Assembly (NCBI RefSeq): GCF_003865135.1 | Contig: NZ_BHZC01000001.1 | Coordinates: forward strand, 2,790,001-2,854,000 | Length of the DNA stretch: 64,000 nucleotides | Direction of reading: 5' to 3' | From: Streptomyces chrestomyceticus JCM 4735 | GTDB lineage: Bacteria; Actinomycetota; Actinomycetes; Streptomycetales; Streptomycetaceae | Shown here: positions 38,650-47,682 of the stretch, one piece after another | Layout: each line of letters starts with the position of its first letter | Position numbering within the stretch: the first letter of the stretch is position 1 | Translations under genes and position numbers: made by a program | The notes under the pieces: generated by a model | Seen by the model: the letters and a program-made list of their open reading frames with translations, nothing else | What the model was told of the DNA's origin: nothing | Database searches by the model: none

Positions 38650-39141
38650 ATGCTCGGCCGGGTGATCTCCTCGTCGCGCCGGCTGCTGGTTCCGGCCCTG
38701 CTCACCGTGGCGTTCGCCGCGGTGGGCTGCTCGTCCTCGGCCCCCACCGCCGCCCCCGCGCCCGAGGGCGACTCCGCGCGGCAGTGCCGGGCGCTCCGGA
38801 AGGAGTTGCCGCGGACCGTGGACGGGCTGGAGCGGGGCACCGCCGACCCGGTCTCGGACTTCACCGCCGTCTGGGGCGATCCCCCCGTCAAGCTGCGCTG
38901 CGGGGTACCCAAACCCGCCGTGCTGACGCCCGGGAGTGAACATTACAACCCCGGTGCGGACGCGGCGGAAGTCGACGGTGTCGACTGGCTCTTCGAGCGG
39001 CAGGACGACGGATACCGCTTCACGACCGTACTGCGCAAGACGTATGTCGAGGTGAGCGTTCCGGGGAAGTACGCCCCCGAGGTCGATGTGCTCACCGACC
39101 TCGCGGACGCCGTACGCAAGACGGTGCCGGCCGGGGTCTGA
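38650..39141 (+). CDS. DUF3515-family lipoprotein
   Basis: A 163-residue lipoprotein. Positively charged N-terminus, hydrophobic segment LLVPALLTVAFAAVGC with a lipobox ending in Cys 27, then a Ser/Ala/Pro linker. The DUF3515 body includes ALRKELPRTVDGL, WGDPPVKLRCGVPKP, and the C-terminal YVEVSVPGKYAPEVDVLTDL. Function unknown. It is the second gene after the RAM-domain gene, and convergent with ddl. Confidence 0.88.
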   Translation: MLGRVISSSRRLLVPALLTVAFAAVGCSSSAPTAAPAPEGDSARQCRALRKELPRTVDGLERGTADPVSDFTAVWGDPPVKLRCGVPKPAVLTPGSEHYNPGADAAEVDGVDWLFERQDDGYRFTTVLRKTYVEVSVPGKYAPEVDVLTDLADAVRKTVPAGV

Positions 39142-39167
39142 GGCCGCCGGCCGGGCAGGTCCGGAGG

Positions 39168-40304
39168 TCAGCGCAGCCCGGTGGAGCGCCGCAGCGCCGC
39201 CTGGATCAGCCGGTCGACCAGTTCGGGGTAGCTGACGCCGGTCTCCTGCCACATCCTCGGGTACATCGAGATGGGCGTGAAACCGGGCAGCGTGTTGATC
39301 TCGTTGATCACGAACTCACCGTTGTCCTGGAGGAAGAAGTCGGCGCGCACCAGTCCCTCGCAGGAGGCCGCCTCGAAGGCCGCCACGGCCAGCTCCTGGA
39401 CGCGCGCGGTCTGCTCGCCGGTGAGCGGGGCGGGCACCAGGCCGGCGGCCGAGTCGATGTACTTGGCCTCGAAGTCGTAGAAGGAGTGGTCGGAGACCGG
39501 CGGGATCTCGGCCGGGACGCTGGCGCGCGGGCCGTCCGCGAACTCCAGGACGCCGCACTCGATCTCCCGGCCGGTCAGCAGCGACTCCACGATGATCTTG
39601 GGGTCGTGGCGGCGGGCCTCCTCGACGGCCGCGTCCAGGCCGGAGACGTCGTCCACCTTGGTGATGCCCATGGAGGAACCGGCGCGGGCGGGCTTCACGA
39701 ACAGCGGCCAGCCGTGTTCCGCGGCGAAGTCCACGATCTTCTTGCGGGCCGCCGCGGGGTCCTGCTCCCACTCGCGGGGGCGGACGACCTCGTACGGGCC
39801 GACCGGCAGCCCGAAGGAGGTGAACACCCGCTTCATGTAGTCCTTGTCCTGGCCGACGGCCGAGGCGAGCACCCCGGAGCCCACGTAGGGCACGCCGGAC
39901 AGTTCCAGGAGGCCCTGGAGGGTGCCGTCCTCACCGTACGGGCCGTGCAGCACCGGGAAGACGACATCGACCTCGCCGAGCGCCTTGGGCACCGCGCCCG
40001 GCTCGCTGTAGACGACCTCGCGGCTGGTCGGGTCCACCGGCAGGACGACGGCGCCCTCGGCGGATTCGCTCAGCTCCGCCACGTCCGGCAGCTTCCGGTC
40101 CGTGATGGCCATCCGCTCCGGGGCGTCGGCGGTCAGCACCCACCGGCCGTCGGTCGTGATGCCGATGGGCAGCACGTCGTACTTCTCGCGGTCGATGGCG
40201 GCCAGCACGGCACCCGCGGTGACCACGGAGATGGCGTGCTCGGAGCTGCGCCCGCCGAACACGACGGCGACGCGGGGCTTCTGGGAAGGGGTCTCGCTGC
40301 TCAT
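39168..40304 (-). CDS. ddl: D-alanine--D-alanine ligase
   Basis: A 378-residue ATP-grasp enzyme making the D-Ala-D-Ala dipeptide for peptidoglycan. It begins KPRVAVVFGGRSSEHAISVV. LHGPYGEDGTLQGLLELSGV, KPARAGSSMGITKV (ATP-binding) and INEINTLPGFTPISMYPRMW (metal-binding and catalytic) are all present. The D-Ala-D-Ala form is suggested by context; the omega-loop does not look like a D-Lac ligase, but this is not certain by eye. It is next to gpsA on the same strand. Confidence 0.94.
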   Translation of the reverse strand: MSSETPSQKPRVAVVFGGRSSEHAISVVTAGAVLAAIDREKYDVLPIGITTDGRWVLTADAPERMAITDRKLPDVAELSESAEGAVVLPVDPTSREVVYSEPGAVPKALGEVDVVFPVLHGPYGEDGTLQGLLELSGVPYVGSGVLASAVGQDKDYMKRVFTSFGLPVGPYEVVRPREWEQDPAAARKKIVDFAAEHGWPLFVKPARAGSSMGITKVDDVSGLDAAVEEARRHDPKIIVESLLTGREIECGVLEFADGPRASVPAEIPPVSDHSFYDFEAKYIDSAAGLVPAPLTGEQTARVQELAVAAFEAASCEGLVRADFFLQDNGEFVINEINTLPGFTPISMYPRMWQETGVSYPELVDRLIQAALRRSTGLR

Positions 40305-40392
40305 ATCGCGTTGAGCGTACCTGCTGCCCCAGGAGGGCCGGTGGCGCAGCCCCGGGAGCGGCCGCGGGCCCCCACAGGGCGTGAACGCTCGG

Positions 40393-41394
40393 TCAGTGCC
40401 GCTCGGGCTTGGCGCTGCGCGACATCAGTTCCTTGAGGGCCACCAGCGGCGGCTTGCCCTCGTGGACGATGTCCACGACCGTCTCGGTGATCGGCATGTC
40501 GACGCCGTGCCGGCGGGCGAGATCCAGTACCGACTCGCAGGACTTGACGCCCTCCGCGGTCTGCTTGGTGACCGCGATGGTCTCCTCCAGCGACATGCCG
40601 CGGCCGAGGTTGGCGCCGAAGGTGTTGTTGCGGGAGAGCGGCGAGGAGCAGGTGGCGACCAGGTCGCCCATGCCGGCGAGACCGGCGAAGGTGTGCGCGT
40701 CGGCGCCCATCGCCAGGCCCAGCCGGGTCGTTTCGGCGAGGCCGCGGGTGATCAGGGACGCCTTGGCGTTGTCGCCCAGGCCCATGCCGCCGGCCATGCC
40801 GACCGCCAGCGCGATGACGTTCTTGACCGCGCCGCCCAGCTCGGCACCGACCACGTCCGTGTTGGTGTACGGGCGGAAGTACGGGGTGTGGCAGGCGGCC
40901 TGGAGGCGCCGGGCCACGGCTTCGTCCACACAGGCGACGACCGCGGCGGCGGGCTGCCGGGCGGCGATCTCCTTGGCGAGGTTGGGGCCGGTCAGCACCG
41001 CGACCCGCTCGGCGGGGGCCTTGGCGACCTCTTCGACGACCTCGCTCATCCGCTTGGCGGTGCCCAGTTCGACGCCCTTCATCAGGGAGACCAGGACCGT
41101 GTCGGCGGGCAGCAGCGGCGCCCAGGCGGCGAGGTTCTCGCGCAGCGTCTGCGAGGGGATGGCCAGGACGGTGAAATCGGCGCCGTGCGCGGCCTCCGCG
41201 GGGTCGGTGGTGGCCCGTACGGTCTCCGGCAGCTCCGCGTCCGGCAGATAGTCGGGGTTGGTCCGGCCGGTGTTGATGGCGTCGACCAGGCCCGCTCTGC
41301 GGCCCCACATCGTCACCTCGCAGCCCGCGTCGCCGAGCACCATCGCGAATGCGGTGCCCCAGGACCCCGTGCCGTAGACGGCGCAGCGCGTCAC
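40393..41394 (-). CDS. gpsA: Glycerol-3-phosphate dehydrogenase [NAD(P)+]
   Basis: A 333-residue enzyme reducing dihydroxyacetone phosphate for phospholipid synthesis. The Rossmann motif GTGSWGTAFAMVLGDAG opens the protein. GPNLAKEIAARQPAA, GAVKNVIALAVGMAGGMGLG (with the catalytic Lys), and GLAGMGDLVATCSSPLSRN are present. Its ATG overlaps the plsC stop by four bases (41391-41394), so it is coupled to the acyltransferase whose substrate path it feeds. Confidence 0.96.
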   Translation of the reverse strand: MTRCAVYGTGSWGTAFAMVLGDAGCEVTMWGRRAGLVDAINTGRTNPDYLPDAELPETVRATTDPAEAAHGADFTVLAIPSQTLRENLAAWAPLLPADTVLVSLMKGVELGTAKRMSEVVEEVAKAPAERVAVLTGPNLAKEIAARQPAAAVVACVDEAVARRLQAACHTPYFRPYTNTDVVGAELGGAVKNVIALAVGMAGGMGLGDNAKASLITRGLAETTRLGLAMGADAHTFAGLAGMGDLVATCSSPLSRNNTFGANLGRGMSLEETIAVTKQTAEGVKSCESVLDLARRHGVDMPITETVVDIVHEGKPPLVALKELMSRSAKPERH

Positions 41395-42221
41395 TTGCCT
41401 TCATCCTCCTGTGTCTTCGGTGCCTGGTCGTCCAGTTTCACGCCCTGCTCGTCCAGCTTCCGCGCCCGCTCGGCCTTCTGCTGCTCGCGGCGGGCCCGGC
41501 TGCGCCGGACGGCGTCCTTGCGGTGGTCGTACGGCTCGGCCGGCGCCGGTTCGTTCCGTACCTCGGCGAGGATCGCGGTGACGGCGGCCATGACCTTGTC
41601 GGTCACCTCGCGCAGCACCTCGGCGGTGGGCTCCTTGCCGTAGAACTCGCTCAGGTCGACCGCCGGGCCCGCCTTGACCCGCAGGGTCTTGCGGGGGAAG
41701 AGCCGGAGCTTCTTCTCCTTGGCGTACGGCGGCATGACCTCGTTGGCGCCCCACTGCGCCACCGGGATGACCGGGGCCTTGGTGAGCAACGCCACCCGGG
41801 CGGCCCCCGTCTTGCCCTGCATGGGCCACATGTCGGGGTCGCGGGTGAGGGTGCCCTCGGGGTAGAAGGCGACGCATTCGCCCTTGTTGATGGCGGCGAC
41901 GGCGGCGCGGAAGGCCACCGCGGCGTCGGCGGATTCCCGGTAGACGGGGATCTGGCCGGTTCCGCGCATCATCAGGCCGACGAAGCCGCCCTTGAAGAGT
42001 CCGGACTTGGCGAGGAATCGCGGGACCCGGCCGGTGTTGTACTGGTAGTGCGCATACGACAGCGGGTCCAGATACGAGTTGTGGTTGACCGCGGTGATGA
42101 ATCCGCCGTCGGCGGGAATGTGCTCCATTCCCTGCCAGTCCCGCTTGAACAGAACCAGGAGCGGCGGTTTGCAGATGACCGCGGCCAAGCGGTACCAGAA
42201 GCCGATTCTGCGGCGGGACAC
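41391..42221 (-). CDS. plsC: 1-acyl-sn-glycerol-3-phosphate acyltransferase
   Basis: A 276-residue membrane-associated acyltransferase of phospholipid synthesis. GTG 42221 follows a near-perfect AAGGAGGG; the longer upstream frame is not supported. An N-terminal hydrophobic helix precedes the catalytic VNHNSYLD motif (HX4D), and the substrate motif is FYPEGTLTRD. The C-terminal 40 residues are strongly charged (KDAVRRSRARREQQKAERAR). It is the first gene of plsC-gpsA, with ddl next. Confidence 0.93.
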   Translation of the reverse strand: MSRRRIGFWYRLAAVICKPPLLVLFKRDWQGMEHIPADGGFITAVNHNSYLDPLSYAHYQYNTGRVPRFLAKSGLFKGGFVGLMMRGTGQIPVYRESADAAVAFRAAVAAINKGECVAFYPEGTLTRDPDMWPMQGKTGAARVALLTKAPVIPVAQWGANEVMPPYAKEKKLRLFPRKTLRVKAGPAVDLSEFYGKEPTAEVLREVTDKVMAAVTAILAEVRNEPAPAEPYDHRKDAVRRSRARREQQKAERARKLDEQGVKLDDQAPKTQEDEGK

Positions 42222-42346
42222 TGGGACACCCTCCTTGTGGGATCTGCTGAGCTGCTGCGACCCGGCAGCCGCACAAGTGTCGCCCCAGGTACCCGCTATG
42301 TCGAGAACACCGTAACCCCGCCGCTCACGGAAGGCGGTGACGGCGG

Positions 42347-43042
42347 GTGAGAATGAGGGCGATGCGAAGAGACGGAGCGGACGTGGGCTGGAGCCTGGTC
42401 GTACCGCTGAAACCCCTGGTACGGGCGAAGAGCAGGCTGTCCCGGGCGGCGGGGGAAGAGCTCCGGCCCCAGTTGGCACTGGCGTTCGCGCTGGACACCG
42501 TGACGGCTGCGCTGGCCTGCGAAGACGTCCTGGATGTGGCGGTTGTCACGGACGATCCGGTGGCCGGGGAGCGGTTGGCGGCCCTCGGAGCGCGGGTCGT
42601 CGCGGACGTTCCGGGCCGCGGCCTGAACGCTGCGCTGGCGTACGGCGCGGATCAGGTGCGGCGGCGGCGCGCCGCCGCGGCCGTGGCGGCACTGAACGCG
42701 GATCTCCCGGCGTTGCGCCCCGCGGAACTGACGCGGGTGCTGTCGGCGGCCGCGGCATTTCCCCGGGCATTTCTCGCGGATGCGGCGGAAATCGGGACGA
42801 CACTGCTGTGCGCGGCGCCGGGAGTGGAATTGGCACCCGCTTTCGGGGGGCCGTCCCGGGCGCGTCACCGCGAATCGGGAGCGCGGGAGATCGTGCTGCC
42901 GGGGACCGAATCCGTACGCCGGGACGTGGACACCGGGGAGGACCTGCGGGCCGCGCTGGCACTGGGTGTGGGGCGGCACACCGCCCGCTGTGTGCCGCGG
43001 ATGCGGGCTTACGCGGCGGCGGAAGGCGTCCGGGCGCCCTGA
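42347..43042 (+). CDS. cofC: CofC/FbiD-type guanylyltransferase of F420 synthesis
   Basis: A 231-residue nucleotidyltransferase that activates 2-phospholactate or phosphoenolpyruvate with GTP, an early step in coenzyme F420 synthesis. Motifs are VVPLKPLVRAKSRLSRAAG at the start, VVTDDPVAGERLAALGARVV, and ALNADLPALRPAEL (metal-binding Asp). GTG 42347 follows AAGGCGG; ATG 42353 and 42362 are alternatives. It is divergent from plsC. Confidence 0.88.
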   Translation: MRMRAMRRDGADVGWSLVVPLKPLVRAKSRLSRAAGEELRPQLALAFALDTVTAALACEDVLDVAVVTDDPVAGERLAALGARVVADVPGRGLNAALAYGADQVRRRRAAAAVAALNADLPALRPAELTRVLSAAAAFPRAFLADAAEIGTTLLCAAPGVELAPAFGGPSRARHRESGAREIVLPGTESVRRDVDTGEDLRAALALGVGRHTARCVPRMRAYAAAEGVRAP

Positions 43043-43071
43043 GGGAGTCTTCGAGAAGTGCCGGAAAGCCG

Positions 43072-43293
43072 TCAGAACGTCTGAAGCGTGACGAGCACGA
43101 TGCGGCGCCCGTCCGTCTCCGTGCCGCCCCCGGCCTCTCCCTCGACGTCGATACGGACCCGCTGGCCGGGCCGCAGCAGCCGCAGGCCGCCCGCGTCGAA
43201 GGCCGCGGCGTCGAAGGGCAGCGGGGTGCCGTCGTCGAGCAGCACGCTGCCGGAGCGGGTCTGGGCGTCGTAGGTGTACGCGGTGGCCTGCAT
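43072..43293 (-). CDS. Small beta-rich protein, cold-shock-like
   Basis: A 73-residue protein from ATG 43293 (MQATAYTYDAQTRSGSVLLD). The pattern of five short strands with SGSVLLDDGTPLPFDAAAF and LLRPGQRVRIDVEG is reminiscent of an OB/cold-shock fold, but RNP motifs are not evident. Function unknown. Convergent with cofC. Confidence 0.7.
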   Translation of the reverse strand: MQATAYTYDAQTRSGSVLLDDGTPLPFDAAAFDAGGLRLLRPGQRVRIDVEGEAGGGTETDGRRIVLVTLQTF

Positions 43294-43388
43294 GGTGACC
43301 AGCCTAGACGGCACACGGCGTCCGGGCCGCGCCGCGCACCGCGTCCGGGCCGCGCCGCGCACCTGGCGGGCGGTCCGCGACGCACCGC

Positions 43389-43418
43389 GGGCCGGGCTCC
43401 CCGAGGGGAGTCCGGCCC
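43389..43418. terminator. Terminator hairpin after hupS
   Basis: GGGCCGG-g-CTCCCC pairs with GGGGAG-t-CCGGCCC (13 pairs with one G·T) around a tight loop, 26 bases downstream of the hupS stop. Confidence 0.75.
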
Positions 43419-43443
43419 GACGCGTGGCGTCGCCGCTGCTGGA

Positions 43444-44172
43444 TTACCGCTTGCGGGCGGTGGTCTTCTTGGCGGTGGTCTTGCGGGCCGTGGTCTTCTT
43501 GGCCGGGGCCTTCTTGGCCGTCGCCTTGGTCGCGGGCGCGGTCTTCTTGGCCGTCGCCTTCTTGGCGGTGGCGGTGGCCTTCTTGGCCGGGGTGGCCTTC
43601 TTGGCGGCGGTGGCCGTGGTCTTCTTGGCCGCCGACTTCTTCGCCGTGGTGGCGGTGGCCTTCTTCGCCGCCGGGGTGGCCTTCTTGGCGGTGGTGGCCG
43701 TGGCCTTCTTCGCCGTGGCGGTGGTCTTCTTCGCCGGCGTGGCCTTCTTGGCGGCGGTGGCCGTGGCCTTCTTCGCGGCCGACTTCTTGGCCGTGGCCTT
43801 CTTGGCGGCGGCCTTGGCCGTCGTACGGGTGGAAGAACCGCCCGAGAGGCTGCCCTTGGGAGCCTTCTTCACGGCCACGTCGTTCTTCGGGAGCTTCTTC
43901 GAGCCGCTGACCAGGTCCTTGAAGCCCTGACCCGCGCGGAAACGGGGCACCGAGGTCTTCTTGACCCGCACCCGCTCACCCGTCTGCGGGTTGCGGGCGT
44001 AGCGGGCCGGACGGTCCACCTTCTCGAACGAACCGAATCCGGTGACCGATACGCGGTCGCCGGAGACAACTGCACGGACGATTGCGTCCAGTACCGCGTC
44101 CACCGCGTCCGCGGCGTTCTGACGGCCGCCGAGCTTGTCGGCAATGGCTTCTACGAGCTGCGCCTTGTTCAC
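43444..44172 (-). CDS. hupS: HU-family nucleoid protein with lysine-rich tail
   Basis: A 242-residue fusion of an HU domain (residues 1-94: MNKAQLVEAIADKLGG; DNA-binding arm RNPQTGERVRVKKTSVPRFR) and a histone-H1-like tail of Lys/Ala/Thr/Pro repeats (AKKATATAAKKATPAKK-type). The S. coelicolor homologue in this position, HupS, is induced in sporogenic hyphae and compacts spore nucleoids. A clear promoter lies upstream. The tail-coding DNA is itself repetitive and may vary in length between strains. Confidence 0.95.
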   Translation of the reverse strand: MNKAQLVEAIADKLGGRQNAADAVDAVLDAIVRAVVSGDRVSVTGFGSFEKVDRPARYARNPQTGERVRVKKTSVPRFRAGQGFKDLVSGSKKLPKNDVAVKKAPKGSLSGGSSTRTTAKAAAKKATAKKSAAKKATATAAKKATPAKKTTATAKKATATTAKKATPAAKKATATTAKKSAAKKTTATAAKKATPAKKATATAKKATAKKTAPATKATAKKAPAKKTTARKTTAKKTTARKR

Positions 44173-44223
44173 GTCTTCCCCTTCGGAGACATTGCTGGAA
44201 CGAAAGTGTTCAAGCCTTTTCGC

Positions 44224-44252
44224 ACGTTAGGCAGATATATACCGCAAATCAA
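44224..44252 (-). promoter_or_regulatory. hupS promoter
   Basis: On the minus strand TTGATT (44247-44252), a 17-base spacer and TAACGT (44224-44229) make a good sigma-70-type promoter about 50 bases before the hupS start, in a locally AT-rich stretch (GGTATATATCTG in the spacer). Confidence 0.65.
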
Positions 44253-44297
44253 ACACGAAACGGGCTAATCACCCTTGTGCCGCAACGAACTCGACCT

Positions 44298-44543
44298 TCA
44301 CGGAGTTCCATCGGCGTGCACGTCTACGGGAAAGCGACCCTCGTCGAGGTCGTTCATGAACCACTCCAGACGCCTTGCCGCGTCCGCCAGATCGTGTTTC
44401 GCCGCCGCCGTGATGACGAGCAGCTTCCGGGTCAGCGCCATGCGTACGCCCTCCGGGACTTGCAGTGTCCGCACTCGTGTGTGTGCGTCCTTGAGTCGGT
44501 CGGCGACGACACCGTAGAGCTCGAGTTGGTCGTCGCGTTCCAT
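44298..44543 (-). CDS. Small conserved hypothetical protein
   Basis: An 81-residue, helix-rich, charged protein: MERDDQLELYGVVADRLKDA, then VRMALTRKLLVITAAAKHDL and LEWFMNDLDEGRFPVDVH. It has no signal peptide or membrane segment. It lies between hupS and leuD on the same strand. Function unknown. Confidence 0.75.
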   Translation of the reverse strand: MERDDQLELYGVVADRLKDAHTRVRTLQVPEGVRMALTRKLLVITAAAKHDLADAARRLEWFMNDLDEGRFPVDVHADGTP

Positions 44544-44610
44544 GCGCTAATTGTGCCATCTGCGGCGAGTTGTCGCTTCACGGGGCCTCAACGGCAGCCT
44601 CCACACGCCG

Positions 44611-44642
44611 ATGCGCCCCCTGCCAACTAGCAAGGGGCGCAT
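44611..44642. terminator. Terminator of leuCD
   Basis: ATGCGCCCC-c-TGC pairs with GCA-a-GGGGCGCAT around CAACTA, about 40 bases after the leuD stop. Confidence 0.85.
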
Positions 44643-44678
44643 CGTACGCAATAAGGCTTTGAGCCAAAAAACCCGAGG

Positions 44679-45272
44679 TCAGACTACTACCGTACGCGGC
44701 TTGAACGACGGCCTGTTCGCCTCGTACGTGGCGATGGCCTCCTCCTCCCGAAGGGTGAGGCTGATGTCGTCCAGGCCCTCCAGCAGCCGCCAACGCGCGT
44801 TCTCGTCCAGCTCGAACCCTGCGGTGATGCCCGGTGCCCGGACCTGCCGGCCGACGAGGTCGACGGTGACCTCGGCCGCGGGGTCGGCCTCGGCGAGCTG
44901 CTGCAGCGCCTCGACGGTCTCCTGCGGCAGCACCACGGTCAGCAGTCCGTTCTTCAGCGAGTTGCCCCGGAAGATGTCCGCGAAACGCGCGGAGATGACG
45001 GCTTTGAAGCCGTAGTTCTGCAGGGCCCACACCGCGTGCTCGCGCGAGGAGCCGGTGCCGAAGTCGGGTCCGGCCACCAGGACGGTCGCCCCCCGGTACG
45101 CCTCCTGGTTCAGGACGAACGCCGGATCCTTGCGCCAGGCCTCGAAGAGCCCGTCCTCGAAGCCGTCCCGGGTGACCTTCTTGAGCCAGTGGGCCGGGAT
45201 GATCTGGTCGGTGTCGACGTTGCTGCGGCGCAGCGGGACGGCCCGGCCGGTGTGCGTGGTGAAAGCTTCCAT
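44679..45272 (-). CDS. leuD: 3-isopropylmalate dehydratase small subunit
   Basis: A 197-residue subunit forming isopropylmalate isomerase with LeuC in leucine synthesis. It begins [20 protein letters not shown] with [12 protein letters not shown], and carries [22 protein letters not shown], the swivelling-domain signature. It is three bases downstream of leuC. Confidence 0.97.
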   Translation of the reverse strand: MEAFTTHTGRAVPLRRSNVDTDQIIPAHWLKKVTRDGFEDGLFEAWRKDPAFVLNQEAYRGATVLVAGPDFGTGSSREHAVWALQNYGFKAVISARFADIFRGNSLKNGLLTVVLPQETVEALQQLAEADPAAEVTVDLVGRQVRAPGITAGFELDENARWRLLEGLDDISLTLREEEAIATYEANRPSFKPRTVVV

Positions 45273-45275
45273 GGT

Positions 45276-46712
45276 TCAGACTCCCGCGGGCGTGCGTACG
45301 TCGGCGTCGGCGTCGGACAGGTCGGCCGGCGATGCCAGATGGCCGAGAACCGCCGTTGCGGCGGCGACCTGGGGCGAGACCAGGTGGGTACGGCCGCCCT
45401 TGCCCTGCCGTCCCTCGAAGTTGCGGTTGGAGGTCGAGGCGGACCGCTCGCCGGGTGCGAGCTGGTCCGGGTTCATGCCGAGGCACATCGAGCAGCCGGC
45501 GTGCCGCCACTCTGCACCGGCCTCGGTGAACACCTTGTCGAGGCCCTCCGAGACCGCCTGGAGGGAGACCCGTACCGACCCCGGTACGACGAGCATCCGT
45601 ACGCCGTCGGCGACCCGGCGGCCCCGTACGATCTCGGCGGCGGCGCGCAGATCCTCGATGCGCCCATTGGTGCAGGAACCTACGAAGACGGTGTCCACAC
45701 GGATGTCGCGCAGCGGCTGACCCGCCGTCAACCCCATGTATTCCAGGGCCTTTTCGGCGGCGAAGCGCTCCGATGCGTCTTCGTACGAAGCGGGGTCGGG
45801 GACGTCCGCCGAAAGGGGTGCGCCCTGGCCCGGGTTGGTGCCCCAGGTGACGAACGGCGCCAGCTCGGAAGCGTCCACGACGACCTCGTGGTCGAAGACC
45901 GCGTCGTCGTCGGTGCGCAGGGTCTTCCAGTACGCGACGGCGGCGTCCCAGTCGGCCCCCTGGGGCGCGTGGTCGCGGCCCTGGAGGTAGGCGAAGGTGG
46001 TCTCGTCGGGGGCGATCATGCCGGCCCGGGCGCCCGCCTCGATGGACATGTTGCAGATGGTCATCCGGGCCTCCATCGAGAGCTTCTCGATGGCCTCGCC
46101 GCGGTACTCGATGACGTACCCCTGGCCGCCGCCGGTGCCGATCCGGGCGATGACGGCGAGGATCAGGTCCTTGGCGGTGACGCCGTCGGGCAGCTCGCCC
46201 TCGACGGTGACGGCCATGGTCTTGAAGGGCGCCATCGGCAGCGTCTGGGTGGCGAGCACGTGCTCGACCTGGCTGGTGCCGATGCCGAAGGCCAGCGCGC
46301 CGAAGGCGCCGTGGGTGGAGGTGTGGCTGTCGCCGCAGACCACGGTGGTGCCCGGCTGGGTCAGTCCCAACTGCGGTCCCACTACGTGGACGACTCCCTG
46401 CTCGACGTCGCCCAGCGGGTGCAGCCGGACGCCGAACTCCGCGCAGTTCTTGCGCAGCGTCTCCAGTTGCGTGCGGGAGACGGGGTCGGCGATCGGCTTG
46501 TCGATGTCGAGGGTGGGGGTGTTGTGGTCCTCGGTGGCGATGGTGAGGTCGGTGCGCCGCACCGGCCGGCCGGCCTTGCGCAGGCCGTCGAACGCCTGCG
46601 GGCTGGTCACCTCGTGGAGCAGGTGCAGGTCGATGAAGAGGAGGTCGGGCTCGCCTTCGGCGCGCCGGACGACGTGGTCGTCCCAGACCTTCTCCGCGAG
46701 TGTCCGTGCCAT
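45276..46712 (-). CDS. leuC: 3-isopropylmalate dehydratase large subunit
   Basis: A 478-residue aconitase-family enzyme with a [4Fe-4S] cluster. The ATG at 46712 ([15 protein letters not shown]) follows GGAGGG. Conserved segments are [20 protein letters not shown] (cluster Cys), [18 protein letters not shown] and [20 protein letters not shown] (the CxxC pair). It is divergent from ndgR, which regulates leuCD in S. coelicolor. Confidence 0.97.
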   Translation of the reverse strand: MARTLAEKVWDDHVVRRAEGEPDLLFIDLHLLHEVTSPQAFDGLRKAGRPVRRTDLTIATEDHNTPTLDIDKPIADPVSRTQLETLRKNCAEFGVRLHPLGDVEQGVVHVVGPQLGLTQPGTTVVCGDSHTSTHGAFGALAFGIGTSQVEHVLATQTLPMAPFKTMAVTVEGELPDGVTAKDLILAVIARIGTGGGQGYVIEYRGEAIEKLSMEARMTICNMSIEAGARAGMIAPDETTFAYLQGRDHAPQGADWDAAVAYWKTLRTDDDAVFDHEVVVDASELAPFVTWGTNPGQGAPLSADVPDPASYEDASERFAAEKALEYMGLTAGQPLRDIRVDTVFVGSCTNGRIEDLRAAAEIVRGRRVADGVRMLVVPGSVRVSLQAVSEGLDKVFTEAGAEWRHAGCSMCLGMNPDQLAPGERSASTSNRNFEGRQGKGGRTHLVSPQVAAATAVLGHLASPADLSDADADVRTPAGV

Positions 46713-46849
46713 CGCTTTCCCTCCGGCCGGCCGCATTGCCGGCCCAACTCGACTGTGTACGCGGCGCCCGTCCCCCGGATCCGGACGCCGTGCCGGGCCC
46801 TGGTCGGGGGCCGCGCCTACAGATTGGCGGCTTCCCAGGAAAATTGAAC

Positions 46850-46885
46850 TTGCGTTTCACACTGTGAGACGCGAGTATCGTTGCA
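46850..46885 (+). promoter_or_regulatory. ndgR promoter and palindromic operator; probably leaderless transcript
   Basis: TTGCGT (46850-46855) and GAGTAT (46873-46878) with a 17-base spacer place the start point at or next to the ndgR ATG (46885), and no ribosome site is seen. The spacer contains CGTTTCACA-c-TGTGAGACG (46853-46871), a 9-1-9 palindrome with one mismatch, which is probably the NdgR/leuC operator. Confidence 0.7.
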
Positions 46886-47601
46886 TGGACAACTCTAGCG
46901 GCGTCGGCGTTCTCGACAAGGCAGCTCTGGTACTGAGCGCTCTGGAGTCCGGTCCGGCCACCCTCGCCGGGCTGGTCACGGCGACCGGGCTCGCACGACC
47001 CACGGCACACCGGCTGGCCGTGGCACTGGAACACCACCGGATGGTGGCGAGGGACATGCAGGGCCGGTTCATCCTCGGCCCGCGGCTGTCGGAACTGGCC
47101 GCCGCGGCCGGCGAGGACCGCCTGCTGGCCACGGCCGGACCGGTGCTCACGCATCTGCGCGACGTGACGGGCGAGAGCGCGCAGCTCTACCGGCGCCAGG
47201 GCGACATGCGGATCTGCGTGGCCGCGGCGGAACGGCTGTCCGGACTGCGGGACACCGTCCCGGTCGGCTCCACGCTCCCCATGAAGGCCGGTTCGGCCGC
47301 CCAGATCCTGATGGCCTGGGAGGAGCCGGAGCGCCTGCACCGCGGCCTCCAGGGCGCCCGTTTCACGGCCACCGCGCTGTCCGGCGTACGACGCCGGGGC
47401 TGGGCGCAGTCGATCGGCGAGCGGGAGCCCGGCGTGGCCTCGGTCTCCGCCCCCGTACGCGGCCCGTCGAACCGCGTGGTCGCCGCCGTCTCGGTCTCCG
47501 GACCGATCGAGCGGCTGACCCGCCACCCGGGCCGGATGCACGCCCAGGCGGTCATCGACGCGGCGGCCCGGCTCAGCGAGGCGCTGCGCCGTACGGGCTG
47601 A
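46885..47601 (+). CDS. ndgR: IclR-family regulator NdgR
   Basis: A 238-residue regulator of leucine and other amino-acid genes and of differentiation in Streptomyces. The N-terminal winged HTH is VLSALESGPATLAGLVTATG with RPTAHRLAVALEHHRMV; the C-terminal IclR effector domain includes CVAAAERLSGLRDTVPVGS and PVRGPSNRVVAAVSVSGP. It is divergent from leuC with a palindrome between them. A strong terminator follows. Confidence 0.95.
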   Translation: MDNSSGVGVLDKAALVLSALESGPATLAGLVTATGLARPTAHRLAVALEHHRMVARDMQGRFILGPRLSELAAAAGEDRLLATAGPVLTHLRDVTGESAQLYRRQGDMRICVAAAERLSGLRDTVPVGSTLPMKAGSAAQILMAWEEPERLHRGLQGARFTATALSGVRRRGWAQSIGEREPGVASVSAPVRGPSNRVVAAVSVSGPIERLTRHPGRMHAQAVIDAAARLSEALRRTG

Positions 47602-47623
47602 GCCGCTGACCTGCGAAAACGAA

Positions 47624-47665
47624 CGACCGGCCGGTGCGGCCGCCGACGCCCGCACCGGCCGGTCG
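47624..47665. terminator. Bidirectional terminator after ndgR
   Basis: A 16-bp perfect stem, CGACCGGCCGGTGCGG paired with its exact complement around a 10-base loop. It separates ndgR from the convergent DUF4188 gene. Confidence 0.9.
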
Positions 47666-47682
47666 GCCACACCGAGGCGTGA

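Noticed and set aside
43500..43850. CRISPR-like or tandem repeat array
   Set aside because: The repeats are codons for the Lys/Ala/Pro tail of HupS, in frame and without spacers.
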